Shown piece by piece: positions 24,581 through 33,218 of a stretch of 64,000 nucleotides of DNA (position 1 is the stretch's first letter; the number at the start of each line of letters is the position of its first letter). This stretch comes from an uncultured Oscillospiraceae bacterium. GTDB lineage: Bacteria; Bacillota; Clostridia; Oscillospirales; Oscillospiraceae. The stretch is taken from NCBI GenBank assembly GCA_934613505.1, contig CAKTTB010000007.1:1-64000 (forward strand), given 5' to 3'. The notes under the pieces were generated by a model. The model did not search any database. It was given only the letters and a program-made list of their open reading frames with translations, and was not told the origin of the DNA. A program made the position numbers and the translations under genes.

Positions 24581-25726
24581 TTAGCTTCGCGTCTGCAGCA
24601 GCTTTTGCTTCAGCTCGCCCTCGAGCCGCCGCAGCTCCGTTTCGGCCTCCTGCCGTTTCTTCGCGCCGTCGCTCTGGATCTGCAGGACCTCGTCGATCGT
24701 GGAGATGAGCTGCTCGTTCGTATGCTTGAGCGTCTCCATGTCGACGATGCCGCGCTCGGATTCCTTCGCCGTCTCGACCGACGCCATGTGCAGCATGTCG
24801 GCGTTTTTCTGCAGCAGCGCATTCGTCATATCCGTGACCTGCCGCTGCGCCTGCATCGCGCGGCGTGAATCCTCGATGCCGAGCGTCAGGACCATCTGGT
24901 TCTTCCAGAGCGGAATGGTGTTGAGGATGGAGGTCTGGATCTTCTCCATCATTGCCGTGTCGTTATTCTGGATCATGCGGATTTGCGGCGCGGTCTGCAG
25001 GCAGATCATGCGCGTCAGCTCCAGATCGTGCAGCTTCTTTTCAAAGCGGATGCACTTGTTCTCATAGTCGTTGGCCGCCTGCGCGTCCTCGGGAAGGTTG
25101 GACAGCTCCGCTTTTTCGCGAAGCTCGCGCAGCGTGGTATTGCGCGCCTCGGCCAGCTTCTGCTTGCCGGCCAGAATATACATGGTCAGCTCCTTGAAAT
25201 ACTGCAGGTTCCGGTCATACATCTGATCCATCACCGCCACGTCCTTCATGAGCGTCAGCTTGTGCTTTTCAAGCTCGCCGGAAATGCGGTCGACGTTGAC
25301 CTCCGCCGCGGCGTAGCGGCTCTTCATCTCTTCCGCGTTGACCTTCGCCTTGCGGAACAATCCGGCGATGCCCTTCTTCTCCGGCTCGTCCATCGTCTTC
25401 AGCTCCACGAGAAGACCGGAGAGCATCGTGCCGATCTCGCCCAGGTCGCTCGTCTTGACCTTGGCAAGCGCCGTCTCGGAAAAATCCGCAATATTCTTCT
25501 GCGCCGAAGCGCCGTATTCCAGAATCTGCTGTGCATTTTCCAGATCGATCTGCTTTGCAAAATCCAGGACTGCCTTCTGCTCCGCCGCCGACAGGGCGGA
25601 CAGATCCGGCCCCGCTTCGGGCGCGGCCTGTGCCTTTGTGATGAGATCTTCTTCCTTCTGTACCACCGGCTGCGGCTCGGCGTCAAGGTTCGGCGTCAGC
25701 GTCAGCTGCGGGATCTGTTCTTCCAT
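24581..25726 (-). CDS. TelA-like toxic anion resistance protein
   Basis: A 381-residue soluble helical protein of the TelA family, implicated in tellurite and envelope-stress tolerance. Family features include FSETALAKVKTSDLGEIG, KKGIAGLFRKAKVNAEEMKSRY and LELTRMICLQTAPQIRMIQ-type helices, with a C-terminal coiled coil (SDGAKKRQEAETELRRLEGEL). The start at 25726 fits an AGGAGG site at 8-nt spacing better than upstream Mets. It is the middle gene of xpaC-telA-TPM. Confidence 0.88.
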   Translation of the reverse strand: MEEQIPQLTLTPNLDAEPQPVVQKEEDLITKAQAAPEAGPDLSALSAAEQKAVLDFAKQIDLENAQQILEYGASAQKNIADFSETALAKVKTSDLGEIGTMLSGLLVELKTMDEPEKKGIAGLFRKAKVNAEEMKSRYAAAEVNVDRISGELEKHKLTLMKDVAVMDQMYDRNLQYFKELTMYILAGKQKLAEARNTTLRELREKAELSNLPEDAQAANDYENKCIRFEKKLHDLELTRMICLQTAPQIRMIQNNDTAMMEKIQTSILNTIPLWKNQMVLTLGIEDSRRAMQAQRQVTDMTNALLQKNADMLHMASVETAKESERGIVDMETLKHTNEQLISTIDEVLQIQSDGAKKRQEAETELRRLEGELKQKLLQTRS

Positions 25727-25751
25727 GGTCATTTCCTCCTGTATCAAAAAA

Positions 25752-26468
25752 TCACGTAAAATCTGTCTTCCGGGTCAGCCCTTCGCTGGCCATCATCTGC
25801 TCCATCACGCGGATATCCGCCGTGATATCGACCACATCCGTCTCAAACAGCGAATCGAGCTGCCGCTGGAATGCGACGATGACCTTGTCAAGAAGTCCCT
25901 CAATCTTCTGCATGCCATCTTCGATGTTCTCCGTCTTCATGCCCTGATCCTGCAGCGTCACATACTGCTCCATGAGCTTGATGGTCGTCGGCAAATAATA
26001 GTTGAGGAACTGGCGGATCTGTTTCAGTTTTTCCGGATGCGCCTTCACGCAGTCAAATATCTGCGCGGCCAGCCGCTCGATGAGGTCGATCTGCGCGCTC
26101 ATCCGCTCGTCCGGGATCGCATCGTTGAGCTGCCGGATCTTGGCGATCGAGGTGTTCCCCTGATTGATGACCGACTGCAGTTCCGGCGGGATCTTTTCCG
26201 TTTTTTCCGCTTCCTTCGGCGGCTCCTGCTTTTCCGGCTCCGGCTGCGCGGCCTGCGGCTGCGCGGCCGCCTCCGGTGCCTGCTCCGGCTGCTTGCCGCC
26301 CGGCAAAACGATGCGCAGAATCGCATACACGATCGCAGATACGACTGCGCAGGAGATCACGCCCCGGATCGTCCCCAGCTTTCCGATATATAACAGCCAC
26401 ACCGCGCCGATCGCATAGATCGGGATCACGCTGCGTTTGCTTTTCTGTTTCTTTTTCTTATCATCCAT
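25752..26468 (-). CDS. XpaC-like 5-bromo-4-chloroindolyl phosphate hydrolysis family protein
   Basis: A 238-residue membrane-associated protein. Residues about 1-60 hold two hydrophobic helices (VIPIYAIGAVWLLYIG, VISCAVVSAIVYAILRIV). A Pro/Glu/Ala/Gln linker follows (about 62-92). The C-terminal 140 residues are helical and match the XpaC family (LRQFLNYYLPTTIKLMEQYVTL-type: FLNYYLPTTIKLMEQY). The family name comes from an early phenotype and the protein is not a proven phosphatase. First gene of the XpaC-TelA-TPM operon, 25 bp before telA. Confidence 0.87.
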   Translation of the reverse strand: MDDKKKKQKSKRSVIPIYAIGAVWLLYIGKLGTIRGVISCAVVSAIVYAILRIVLPGGKQPEQAPEAAAQPQAAQPEPEKQEPPKEAEKTEKIPPELQSVINQGNTSIAKIRQLNDAIPDERMSAQIDLIERLAAQIFDCVKAHPEKLKQIRQFLNYYLPTTIKLMEQYVTLQDQGMKTENIEDGMQKIEGLLDKVIVAFQRQLDSLFETDVVDITADIRVMEQMMASEGLTRKTDFT

Positions 26469-26515
26469 ACCGGCTCTGTTTCCTTTCTATGCCGAACAAA
26501 CAATTTTTCAAAATA

Positions 26516-26544
26516 ATAGTATACCAAATGCGCCGGAAAGTCAA
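26516..26544 (-). promoter_or_regulatory. Sigma-A promoter of the xpaC-telA-TPM operon
   Basis: TTGACT (26539-26544), 17-bp spacer, TACTAT (26516-26521) on the minus strand. It is back-to-back with the rpe promoter 12 bp away. Confidence 0.65.
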
Positions 26545-26556
26545 TCTCGCAGCTGA

Positions 26557-26585
26557 TTGACAGGATTCACCCGACACGGTATAAT
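26557..26585 (+). promoter_or_regulatory. Perfect consensus sigma-A promoter of rpe
   Basis: TTGACA, 17-bp spacer, TATAAT. Transcription is predicted to start close to 26592, exactly at the first base of a folded leader. Confidence 0.85.
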
Positions 26586-26591
26586 TTTCAC

Positions 26592-26715
26592 GGGGCCGCC
26601 GTCCGGCAGCCCCGCGATGACGGCTGACGCCGGCTCTGCACGATCGGGAGCATCCGGCCCGCGCGCCGCTCCTTCATTTTATGCCGCCGGCCATGCGCCG
26701 GTTCGCTGATTTTAT
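26592..26715 (+). promoter_or_regulatory. Structured leader of rpe with an H-type pseudoknot
   Basis: GGGGC (26592-26596) pairs with GCCCC (26609-26613). GCCGUC in its loop (26598-26603) pairs with GACGGC downstream (26619-26624), forming a classic H-type pseudoknot at the predicted 5' end. Further hairpins follow (GCCGG...CCGGC enclosing GCUCU/GGGAGC, and CCGGC/GCCGG near 26690). This could be a riboswitch-like or stability element; no known class recognised. Confidence 0.45.
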
Positions 26716-26730
26716 TCCGGAGGTACTTTC

Positions 26731-27387
26731 ATGATCCGTGTATCCCCTTCCATTCTGTCTGCCGACTTTGGCGCGCTCGCCCGAGACGTCGCCAGCATTC
26801 AGGAAGCACATGCTGAATATGTTCATATTGACGTTATGGACGGTCAGTTTGTTCCCAATATTTCCTTTGGTTTTCCGGTCATTGCCGCCATCCGCCCGGC
26901 GTCTTCGCTGGTCTTTGACGTCCACCTGATGATCGACCGGCCCATCCGCTACGCCGAGCGCTTCTGTCAGGCCGGCGCCGACATCGTCACCGTCCACATC
27001 GAAGCCGACACGCCAGCGCACATTCTTGACACCATCCACGCCATCCGCGCCTGCGGCAAAAAACCTGCCGTCAGCCTCAAGCCCGGCACACCAGCAGAAG
27101 CCGTCTTCCCATATGCGGAGCTTGTCGATCTCATCCTTGTCATGACGGTCGAGCCCGGCTTCGGCGGCCAGAGCTTCATGGCGGACATGCTCCCGAAGAT
27201 CACCGCCATCCGCTCTTACCTCGACGCCCATAACCCCGCCTGCGAGATCGAGGTCGACGGCGGCATCAACCCGCAGACGGCAAAGCGCTGCATGGATGCC
27301 GGTGCAAACGTCCTCGTCGCCGGCAGCGCCTTCTTCCACGCCCCCGACCGCGCCGCCTTCGTCCGCGCTTTGAAGCAGGAAGGCTGA
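26731..27387 (+). CDS. rpe: Ribulose-phosphate 3-epimerase
   Basis: Interconverts ribulose-5-phosphate and xylulose-5-phosphate in the pentose phosphate pathway. The 218-residue TIM barrel has all family marks: VSPSILSADFGAL at 4-16, HIDVMDGQFVPN at about 34 (metal-binding His/Asp), DVHLMIDRP at about 67, MTVEPGFGGQSF at about 140, and the catalytic EIEVDGGIN at about 175. The CCGGAGG site 10 nt before the ATG fits. It is monocistronic behind a perfect promoter and a long folded leader. Confidence 0.97.
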   Translation: MIRVSPSILSADFGALARDVASIQEAHAEYVHIDVMDGQFVPNISFGFPVIAAIRPASSLVFDVHLMIDRPIRYAERFCQAGADIVTVHIEADTPAHILDTIHAIRACGKKPAVSLKPGTPAEAVFPYAELVDLILVMTVEPGFGGQSFMADMLPKITAIRSYLDAHNPACEIEVDGGINPQTAKRCMDAGANVLVAGSAFFHAPDRAAFVRALKQEG

Positions 27388-27397
27388 GCGAGTAGCC

Positions 27398-27518
27398 CCT
27401 TGCCTCTCCCTTTGGGAGAGGTGGCTGAGCGAAGCGAGGTCGGAGAAGGTAAGCTGAACGTGCCTGCAAACCCCTCTCAGTCGCCTGCGGCGACAGCTCT
27501 CCCAGAGAGAGAGCCAAG
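27398..27518. repeat. Intergenic repeat, family B (copy 2)
   Basis: A 121-bp element starting TTGCCTCTCCCTTTGGGAGAGG and ending CGACAGCTCTCCCAGAGAG-AGAGCCAAG, with the same GCGAAGCGAGG and CAGTCGCCTGCGGCG blocks as the copy at 39990-40108. It lies just past the rpe stop. Confidence 0.8.
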
Positions 27519-27603
27519 CAGCATGAGAAATGGAGCGTATCGGTACCGATACGCTCCATGAACTGTTTTACGGCCACACAGCAAAAGGAGCGCGCGATTT
27601 TTT

Positions 27604-28461
27604 TCACAGCTTCAGCTGCCGTGCGGCGTATTCATACGCGCTCTTATAGTCCTGCAGCTCCCGGCTGGCCAGCTCCATGGTCTGACACAGCTCGCGCTCA
27701 TAAAGCTTCGGCAGCGTCCCCAGCGCTTCCGCCTGCCGCAAATACTCCGCCGCCGTCTCATACTGCTGTTTCTTCGCGGCGAGCCGCCCGCGCAGGATCA
27801 GATACTCCGCCCGGCACGCCTCCGGCGGCTCTGTAATCGACCAGAGCTCCCGCTCCGCCGCCTGCACCTGCTCCTGCTCCAGCTGGTATCTGGCCATCGT
27901 CAGATGGTACCGCGCCTCCGGCTGCAGCTGCGCATACGCCCGCCGGCAGGCCGCAAATGCTTCCTCCGCAGGCAGCTGCTGCGCCTGCTCGCACCGGGCC
28001 AGCACCTCCAGAAGCTCCAGCCGGAGCTGCCCGCTTTCATACACGCTCGCCGCGTTCCACGAAAGCGCCTGCTGCGCCAGATGCTGCGCCGTGTCGAAGC
28101 GCTCGGCCTCCATCGCATGCCTTGCGCACTGCGCCGCCGCCATGGCGAGGGCGAGCGCCTGCTCGTCGTCCGGCTCTGTCTGCGGCGCGAGCGCCAGACA
28201 GCCGCCGTAATCCCCATCGCGCAGCAGCGCGCGCATCCGGCTCGTCCGGCCGGCCTCCGCCTCTTCCTTCTCATCCGCCAGCAGCCACGCCAACTTCACG
28301 TCCAGCACCGCCGCCAGATATTCCAGCGTCCCGACCGACGGCGACGCCTGATCGTTTTCGATCTGCGAGAGCATATTCCGCGTGATCCGTTCGCCGACGA
28401 CCTGCGCCTGCGTCATCCCGCGCGCCAGTCGCGCCTGCTTCAGCTTCTGTCCCAGCGTCAT
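27604..28461 (-). CDS. Helix-turn-helix regulator with TPR-like C-terminus
   Basis: A 285-residue protein. Residues 1-62 are an XRE-type helix-turn-helix (LGQKLKQARLARGMTQAQV, TRNMLSQIENDQASPSVGTLEYLAAVL). The rest is a superhelix of tetratricopeptide-like repeats (YRLTMARYQLEQEQV-type segments, RLAAKKQQYETAAEYLRQAEALG). This is the architecture of peptide-sensing or stress regulators in Firmicutes. It is divergent from the 8-oxoguanine deaminase-like gene, whose promoter it could control. The start has a GGAGGGCCGGGA site. Ligand unknown. Confidence 0.82.
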   Translation of the reverse strand: MTLGQKLKQARLARGMTQAQVVGERITRNMLSQIENDQASPSVGTLEYLAAVLDVKLAWLLADEKEEAEAGRTSRMRALLRDGDYGGCLALAPQTEPDDEQALALAMAAAQCARHAMEAERFDTAQHLAQQALSWNAASVYESGQLRLELLEVLARCEQAQQLPAEEAFAACRRAYAQLQPEARYHLTMARYQLEQEQVQAAERELWSITEPPEACRAEYLILRGRLAAKKQQYETAAEYLRQAEALGTLPKLYERELCQTMELASRELQDYKSAYEYAARQLKL

Positions 28462-28544
28462 TCCCGGCCCTCCGTAAATTATATTTACCTTGCATACAGC
28501 GTATCACATTCCGTCATTTTCCGCAAGCAGCATCGCATAAACAG

Positions 28545-28572
28545 TTGATTTTTATTTCTGAGCTGTTAAAAT
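28545..28572 (+). promoter_or_regulatory. Sigma-A promoter of the deaminase gene
   Basis: TTGATT, 16-bp spacer, TAAAAT, about 33 bp before the start codon. Confidence 0.55.
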
Positions 28573-28605
28573 GGTAGTATCTGAACGAAAGGATGGGCTT
28601 TTTCC

Positions 28606-29961
28606 ATGCAGCGTCTTCTGATCCGCAGCATTTCCTCGCTCGTCTCCTGTGACGACCGGGATACTGTATATGAAAATGTCGACCTCTACGCCGAGGACGG
28701 CGTCATCCGCGCCATCGGCCCGAACCTCGCCAAACCCGCCGATACCGTCATCGACGCCAGCCATATGCTCTGCTACCCCGGCCTCATCAATACCCACCAC
28801 CATCTGTATCAGCAGTTCTCCCGCAATCTGCCGCAGGTGCAGAATATGGAGCTGTTCGACTGGCTCAAAACGCTCTATGAGATCTGGAAAAACCTCGATA
28901 CCGATGTCATCCGCCTGTCCAGCCTGACCGGCATGGGTGAACTCATGAAGCACGGCTGCACCACCTGCTTTGACCACCATTACGTCTTCCCCTCTGGCAG
29001 CGGCGATCTGATCGGCACGCAGTTCGAAGCCGCGTCCGAGCTTGGCATCCGCATGCACTGCTCGCGCGGCTCCATGGATCTGTCCGTCAAGGACGGCGGT
29101 CTCCCACCCGATTCCGTCGTGCAGACCGTGGACGAGATCATGGCTGATTCCGCGCGGCTCATCGAGACATATCATGACGCATCCTTCGGCTCCATGCGGC
29201 AGGTCACGCTCGCGCCCTGCTCGCCGTTCTCCGTCTCGGCGGAGCTTCTGCGCCAGAGCGCCATTCTCGCCCGGCAGTACCACGTCCGCCTGCACACCCA
29301 CCTGTGCGAGACGAAGGACGAGGAAAACTACATGCTCGCGCGCGAGGGCATGCGCCCGCTGGCCTTCATGCAGACGCTCGGCTGGACCGGCCCGGACGTC
29401 TGGTACGCGCACGGCATCCACTTCAACGATGACGAGCTGAAGCTTCTGGCTGAGACCGGCACCGGCGTGTGCCACTGCCCGATCTCCAACATGAAGCTCG
29501 CCTCCGGCATCGCCCGGATCCCGGACATGCTGAAGCTCGGCGTCCCCGTCGGCCTCGGCGTCGACGGCTCCGCGTCGAACGACGGTTCGAGCCTCATGGA
29601 GGAGCTGCGCGTGGCTTTCCTGCTGCACCGGCTGAACTCCAGCCGCGAAGCGCCCTCCGGCTACGACATTCTCAAAATGGCCACCCGCGGCAGCGCCCGC
29701 CTGCTCGGCCGGACGGACATCGGCTCGCTCGAGACCGGCAAATGCTGCGACCTGTTCCTGATCGACAGCCGCAGGCTGGAACTGGTCGGCGCCTGCTATG
29801 ACCCCAGATCCGTCCTCGCCACCGTCGGCGTCCGCGGCCCGGTCGATTACACCGTCGTAAACGGCCGGATCACCGTCAGGGAGGGCCATCTGTCCCGTAT
29901 CGACGAAGCCAGAACCGCCCGCGACGCCCAGCACGTCTGCACCGACTATCTGAACCGCTGA
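28606..29961 (+). CDS. 8-oxoguanine deaminase-like amidohydrolase
   Basis: An amidohydrolase-superfamily deaminase of 451 residues. The metal ligands are intact: NTHHHLYQ at about 64-71, HTHLCET at about 229, HGIHFND at about 269 and LGVDGSASND at about 322. The CSRGSMDLS segment at about 149 and the EELRVAFLLHR stretch at about 332 resemble characterised 8-oxoguanine deaminases, which convert 8-oxoguanine to urate. Guanine or other triazine/purine deaminases are alternatives. It is monocistronic between its own promoter and a bidirectional terminator. Confidence 0.82.
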   Translation: MQRLLIRSISSLVSCDDRDTVYENVDLYAEDGVIRAIGPNLAKPADTVIDASHMLCYPGLINTHHHLYQQFSRNLPQVQNMELFDWLKTLYEIWKNLDTDVIRLSSLTGMGELMKHGCTTCFDHHYVFPSGSGDLIGTQFEAASELGIRMHCSRGSMDLSVKDGGLPPDSVVQTVDEIMADSARLIETYHDASFGSMRQVTLAPCSPFSVSAELLRQSAILARQYHVRLHTHLCETKDEENYMLAREGMRPLAFMQTLGWTGPDVWYAHGIHFNDDELKLLAETGTGVCHCPISNMKLASGIARIPDMLKLGVPVGLGVDGSASNDGSSLMEELRVAFLLHRLNSSREAPSGYDILKMATRGSARLLGRTDIGSLETGKCCDLFLIDSRRLELVGACYDPRSVLATVGVRGPVDYTVVNGRITVREGHLSRIDEARTARDAQHVCTDYLNR

Positions 29962-29971
29962 AGCACATAAA

Positions 29972-30000
29972 AAAATCAGGCTGCATAGCAGCCTGATTTT
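29972..30000. terminator. Bidirectional terminator between the deaminase and ispH-S1 genes
   Basis: A perfect 13-bp stem (29972-29984 with 29988-30000), 3-nt loop, with A/T runs giving U-tracts on both strands for two convergent transcripts. Confidence 0.88.
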
Positions 30001-30011
30001 TTATTATCAGA

Positions 30012-31958
30012 TTACTCTGCGTCGTCTTCCTCGGCAGCCGGCGCCAGCAGGGCGCGGATGGACAGGGAGATGCGCTTATGCTCCTGATCGATGTCGATGA
30101 TCTTCGCGTCGACTTCCTGACCCTCAGACAGAACGTCCTCCGGCTTGCCGATGCGGCGGTCAGCGATCTGGGAGATGTGGATGAGGCCGTCAACACCCGG
30201 GATGATCTCAGCGAAAGCGCCGAAGGTCATGAGCTTGACGATCTTGACGGTAGCGACGTCGCCGACCTGGAACTGGTTGTTGAACATCGTCCAGGGGTTC
30301 GTAGCTTCGGTCTTGTAGCCGAGGGAGATCTTGCGCTTTTCGGGATCGAGGGCAATGACATAGACGTCGATCTCGTCGCCGACCTTTACGACCTCTGCCG
30401 GATTCTTGATGCGGTTCCAGCTCAGCTCGGAGACATGGACCATGCCGTCAACGCCGCCGATGTCGACGAACGCGCCGTAGCTGGTGAGGGACTTGACGGT
30501 GCCGTGATACTGCTTGCCGACCTCGATCTCGCTCCAGATCTTCTCCTGTGCGGCCTTGCGCTGCTCAGCTGCGACGGAACGGATGGAGCCGACGACGCGG
30601 CGGCGCGCACGGTTGACCTCGGTGATGCGCAGCTGAACGGTCTTGCCGACCATCTCGCTCAGATCGCCGCCCTTGGGAACGCCGGACTGGGAAGCCGGAA
30701 CGAACACGCGGATGCCCTTGACATTGACCACGATGCCGCCCTTGTTCTCTTCGGTGACATTGCCCTCGAGAACGGTCTTCTCTTCGACAGCAGCCTCGAT
30801 CTCTTCCCAAGCCTTGCCTGCCTCGAGACGCTTGCGGGACAGACGGACGACGCCTTCGCCGTCGTTGACATGGACAACGATCGCTTCGATCTGGTCGCCG
30901 ACGTGGACGACGTCCTCGGGCTTGACGGACGGATCGCCGGAGAAATCGTCCAGCGGGATGTAAGCGGTATGCTTCGTGCCCAGGTCGACTTCGATCTCGG
31001 TGGAACCGATAGCCATAACGGTGCCAGTTACCTTATCTCCATTATTCAAAGTTTTGAGGGACTGCTCAAGAAGCTCGGCAAAATTCTCCTCCTGTGCAGT
31101 TTCAACTTTCAGTTCTTCGCTCATTTTGTTGTTTACCTCCTTAATTATCCACGGCGGCGTTGATGCACCGGCCGTTATACCCACAGTAGCTGCGCCATGA
31201 AAAAAGGACATGTCCAATTCATCGGCATGATCGACGAGCGCCACCTTCGGGCATTGCTCCCGACAGATCATGGCGAGCCGCCCCGTATTGGAGCTTCTCG
31301 CGTCCCCGACAACGACCATCGCATCACAGTTCTTTGAAAGAAACGCTGCTTCTTCCTGCCGCATTTCCGTAGCTCTGCATATTGTATCAAATATTTCGCA
31401 ATTTGTACACTCTTTTTTTGCAATTTCCCGGCATGATTCCCACAATTTTTGTGTTCCGGTCGTCTGGGAAACCATACAAAACGGCAAATTCCGCCGCTCG
31501 GGCCGTTCTGTCAGCCACGCCTGCAGCTCCTCGGCCGTCCGGAACACATGTGCGTCGGAGGAATAGCTCGCGATCGCCAGCACCTCCGGGTGCGTCGGCG
31601 TGCCGATCACGAGAAGCGATCTTCCCTCCCGCTCCGCCTTCTGGGCGATCACGTGGATCTTTTTGACGAACGGACACGTCGCGTCCACGACCGTCACGCC
31701 GCGCTCCGCCAGCAGCCGCTGCTCCGCAACGGGGATGCCGTGTGCGCGGATGATGACCGTCTGGCCGGGCTGCGCCTCGTCCGCCTGCGCGATCTCGCGC
31801 AGACCCATGCGCTCAAACCGCTCCACCACGTGCCGGTTATGGATGATCGGGCCGAGTGTGACCGCCGGTACACCGCGCTTCGCCGTCTGCTCCGCCAGTG
31901 CGACGGCGCGCTCAACGCCGAAGCAGAAGCCCGCTGTCTTTGCCAATCTGATCTGCAT
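30012..31958 (-). CDS. ispH: IspH - ribosomal protein S1 fusion
   Basis: A bifunctional protein of about 648 residues. Residues 1-285 are HMBPP reductase IspH, the last step of the methylerythritol-phosphate pathway. The three iron-sulfur Cys are visible: GFCFGVERAV (C12), DATCPFVKK at about 97, and DTICRATEMRQ at about 195. After a linker, from about 310 onward, four S1 RNA-binding repeats follow (GDKVTGTVMAIGSTEIEVDL; VVHVGDQIEAIVVH; GKQYHGTVKSLTSYGAFVDIG; GDVATVKIVKLMTFGAFAEI). Such fusions are known in Clostridia. The start at 31958 is set by GGTGGAG spacing. It overlaps plsC by 47 nt and ends the rpiR-to-S1 operon. Confidence 0.93.
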   Translation of the reverse strand: MQIRLAKTAGFCFGVERAVALAEQTAKRGVPAVTLGPIIHNRHVVERFERMGLREIAQADEAQPGQTVIIRAHGIPVAEQRLLAERGVTVVDATCPFVKKIHVIAQKAEREGRSLLVIGTPTHPEVLAIASYSSDAHVFRTAEELQAWLTERPERRNLPFCMVSQTTGTQKLWESCREIAKKECTNCEIFDTICRATEMRQEEAAFLSKNCDAMVVVGDARSSNTGRLAMICREQCPKVALVDHADELDMSFFHGAATVGITAGASTPPWIIKEVNNKMSEELKVETAQEENFAELLEQSLKTLNNGDKVTGTVMAIGSTEIEVDLGTKHTAYIPLDDFSGDPSVKPEDVVHVGDQIEAIVVHVNDGEGVVRLSRKRLEAGKAWEEIEAAVEEKTVLEGNVTEENKGGIVVNVKGIRVFVPASQSGVPKGGDLSEMVGKTVQLRITEVNRARRRVVGSIRSVAAEQRKAAQEKIWSEIEVGKQYHGTVKSLTSYGAFVDIGGVDGMVHVSELSWNRIKNPAEVVKVGDEIDVYVIALDPEKRKISLGYKTEATNPWTMFNNQFQVGDVATVKIVKLMTFGAFAEIIPGVDGLIHISQIADRRIGKPEDVLSEGQEVDAKIIDIDQEHKRISLSIRALLAPAAEEDDAE

Positions 31959-32550
31959 ATGCATCTCCACCAAGCTGATAAATCGTTTTCAGCAGCGCGT
32001 CCGCCGCCTGCTGGCAGGCCACATGATCCTCCAGATCGATGTCCGTGATCGAATACGGCTCGCCGAAGATCACACGGACGGGACAGAACGGCGTGCGGTT
32101 GCGCGTCACGAACACCGGCACCACTGGCGCACCGGAGGCCAGCGCCATGCGCACCGCTCCCGTCTTCGGCCGCACATGTTTGTCTTTGTTGCAGCGCGTC
32201 CCCTCGACGAAGACCAGCAGCTTGTCATACTCATTTTTCAGCGCGTCCACGCAGCTCTCATACGCAGCCGCGTCATGCGCGCCGCGCCGGACAAAGATGA
32301 TGCGGAATTTCTCCATCACCCAGCCGACAAACGGCACGCTGCGAAGCTCCTGCTTGGCAATGATCCGGATCATCTCCTGCTCGCGCAGCGCAAGCAGGAT
32401 CCACAGAGGATCTGCCATGCCGGAGTGGTTCGCGCACAGAATGCACGTCCCGTTCGGCACCAGCTCCCGCCCCACGGTATGAAATACCGGGTGCCAGAAA
32501 AACAGCCCGATCCGACAGATCCACCAGCAAAGATGATACCAGAATTTCAA
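31912..32550 (-). CDS. plsC: 1-acyl-sn-glycerol-3-phosphate acyltransferase (PlsC-type)
   Basis: A lysophosphatidate acyltransferase-like enzyme of 212 residues for phospholipid synthesis. The catalytic HX4D motif appears as NHSGMADP at about 41-48. The substrate-binding block is FVEGTRCNKDKHVRPKTG at about 117, and the later PVVPVFVTRNRTPF segment fits the family. An N-terminal hydrophobic stretch (CWWICRIGLFFWHPVF) implies membrane association. It lies between cmk (4-nt overlap) and ispH-S1, a common clostridial order. Confidence 0.92.
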   Translation of the reverse strand: MKFWYHLCWWICRIGLFFWHPVFHTVGRELVPNGTCILCANHSGMADPLWILLALREQEMIRIIAKQELRSVPFVGWVMEKFRIIFVRRGAHDAAAYESCVDALKNEYDKLLVFVEGTRCNKDKHVRPKTGAVRMALASGAPVVPVFVTRNRTPFCPVRVIFGEPYSITDIDLEDHVACQQAADALLKTIYQLGGDAYADQIGKDSGLLLRR

Positions 32551-33218
32551 GCGAGCTTCCCCCTGACGATCGCTAAGATCGCATCGACCGCCGCCTCCGG
32601 CGTCAGTGCGGATGTATCAAGGAGAACGGCGTCCTTCGCCTGCCGCAGCGGCGCGGCCGCGCGTTCCGAATCCTGCTTGTCGCGCGCCTGCATCTCGGCA
32701 AGGACCTTCTGCAGGCTCGTCTTTTCGCCCTTTGCCTGCAGCTCGGCCAGACGCCGCTCGGCGCGCACCCGGACGTCTGCCGTCAGGAAGATCTTGACCT
32801 GCGCGTCCGGCAGCACGACCGTTCCGATGTCGCGGCCGTCCATCACCACATTCTGCGTCCGCGCAAGCTCCCGCTGCATGTCCAGAAGAAACGCGCGCAC
32901 GCACGGCTGCGCCGACACGCCGGAGGCGTACATCGACATCTCCGGCGTCCGGATCTCATCGGTGACGTCCTTCCCGTTGAGGATCATGTGCTGCACGCCG
33001 TCCTCATACCGGATCTCAATGTTGACCTCGTCGATCAGCCGGGCAATGCCGTCCTTATCCTTCGGGCCGATGCCCATCAGGCGCATATAATATCCCACGG
33101 TGCGGTAGATTGCGCCCGTGTCCACATACAAATATCCAAGCGCCTTTGCGCAGGCTCTGGCCATGGTACTTTTTCCCGCACCGGCCGGCCCGTCAATGGC
33201 GATCGCGATCTTTCTCAT
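32547..33218 (-). CDS. cmk: Cytidylate kinase
   Basis: Phosphorylates CMP and dCMP. The 223-residue protein starts with the P-loop IAIDGPAGAGKSTMAR (residues 5-20). It continues with YLYVDTGAIYRTV at about 29, VVMDGRDIGTVVLPDAQ at about 149, and a lid region RRLAELQAKGEKTSLQKVLAEM at about 178, then RDKQDSERAAAPL. All are normal for the family. It overlaps both neighbours by 4 nt (the flavoprotein gene upstream, plsC downstream). Confidence 0.97.
   Translation of the reverse strand: MRKIAIAIDGPAGAGKSTMARACAKALGYLYVDTGAIYRTVGYYMRLMGIGPKDKDGIARLIDEVNIEIRYEDGVQHMILNGKDVTDEIRTPEMSMYASGVSAQPCVRAFLLDMQRELARTQNVVMDGRDIGTVVLPDAQVKIFLTADVRVRAERRLAELQAKGEKTSLQKVLAEMQARDKQDSERAAAPLRQAKDAVLLDTSALTPEAAVDAILAIVRGKLA

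Noticed and set aside
28552..29934. Open frame of 460 codons opposite the 8-oxoguanine deaminase-like gene
   Set aside because: Antisense shadow with low-complexity Gly/Ala/Asp content and no start signals.
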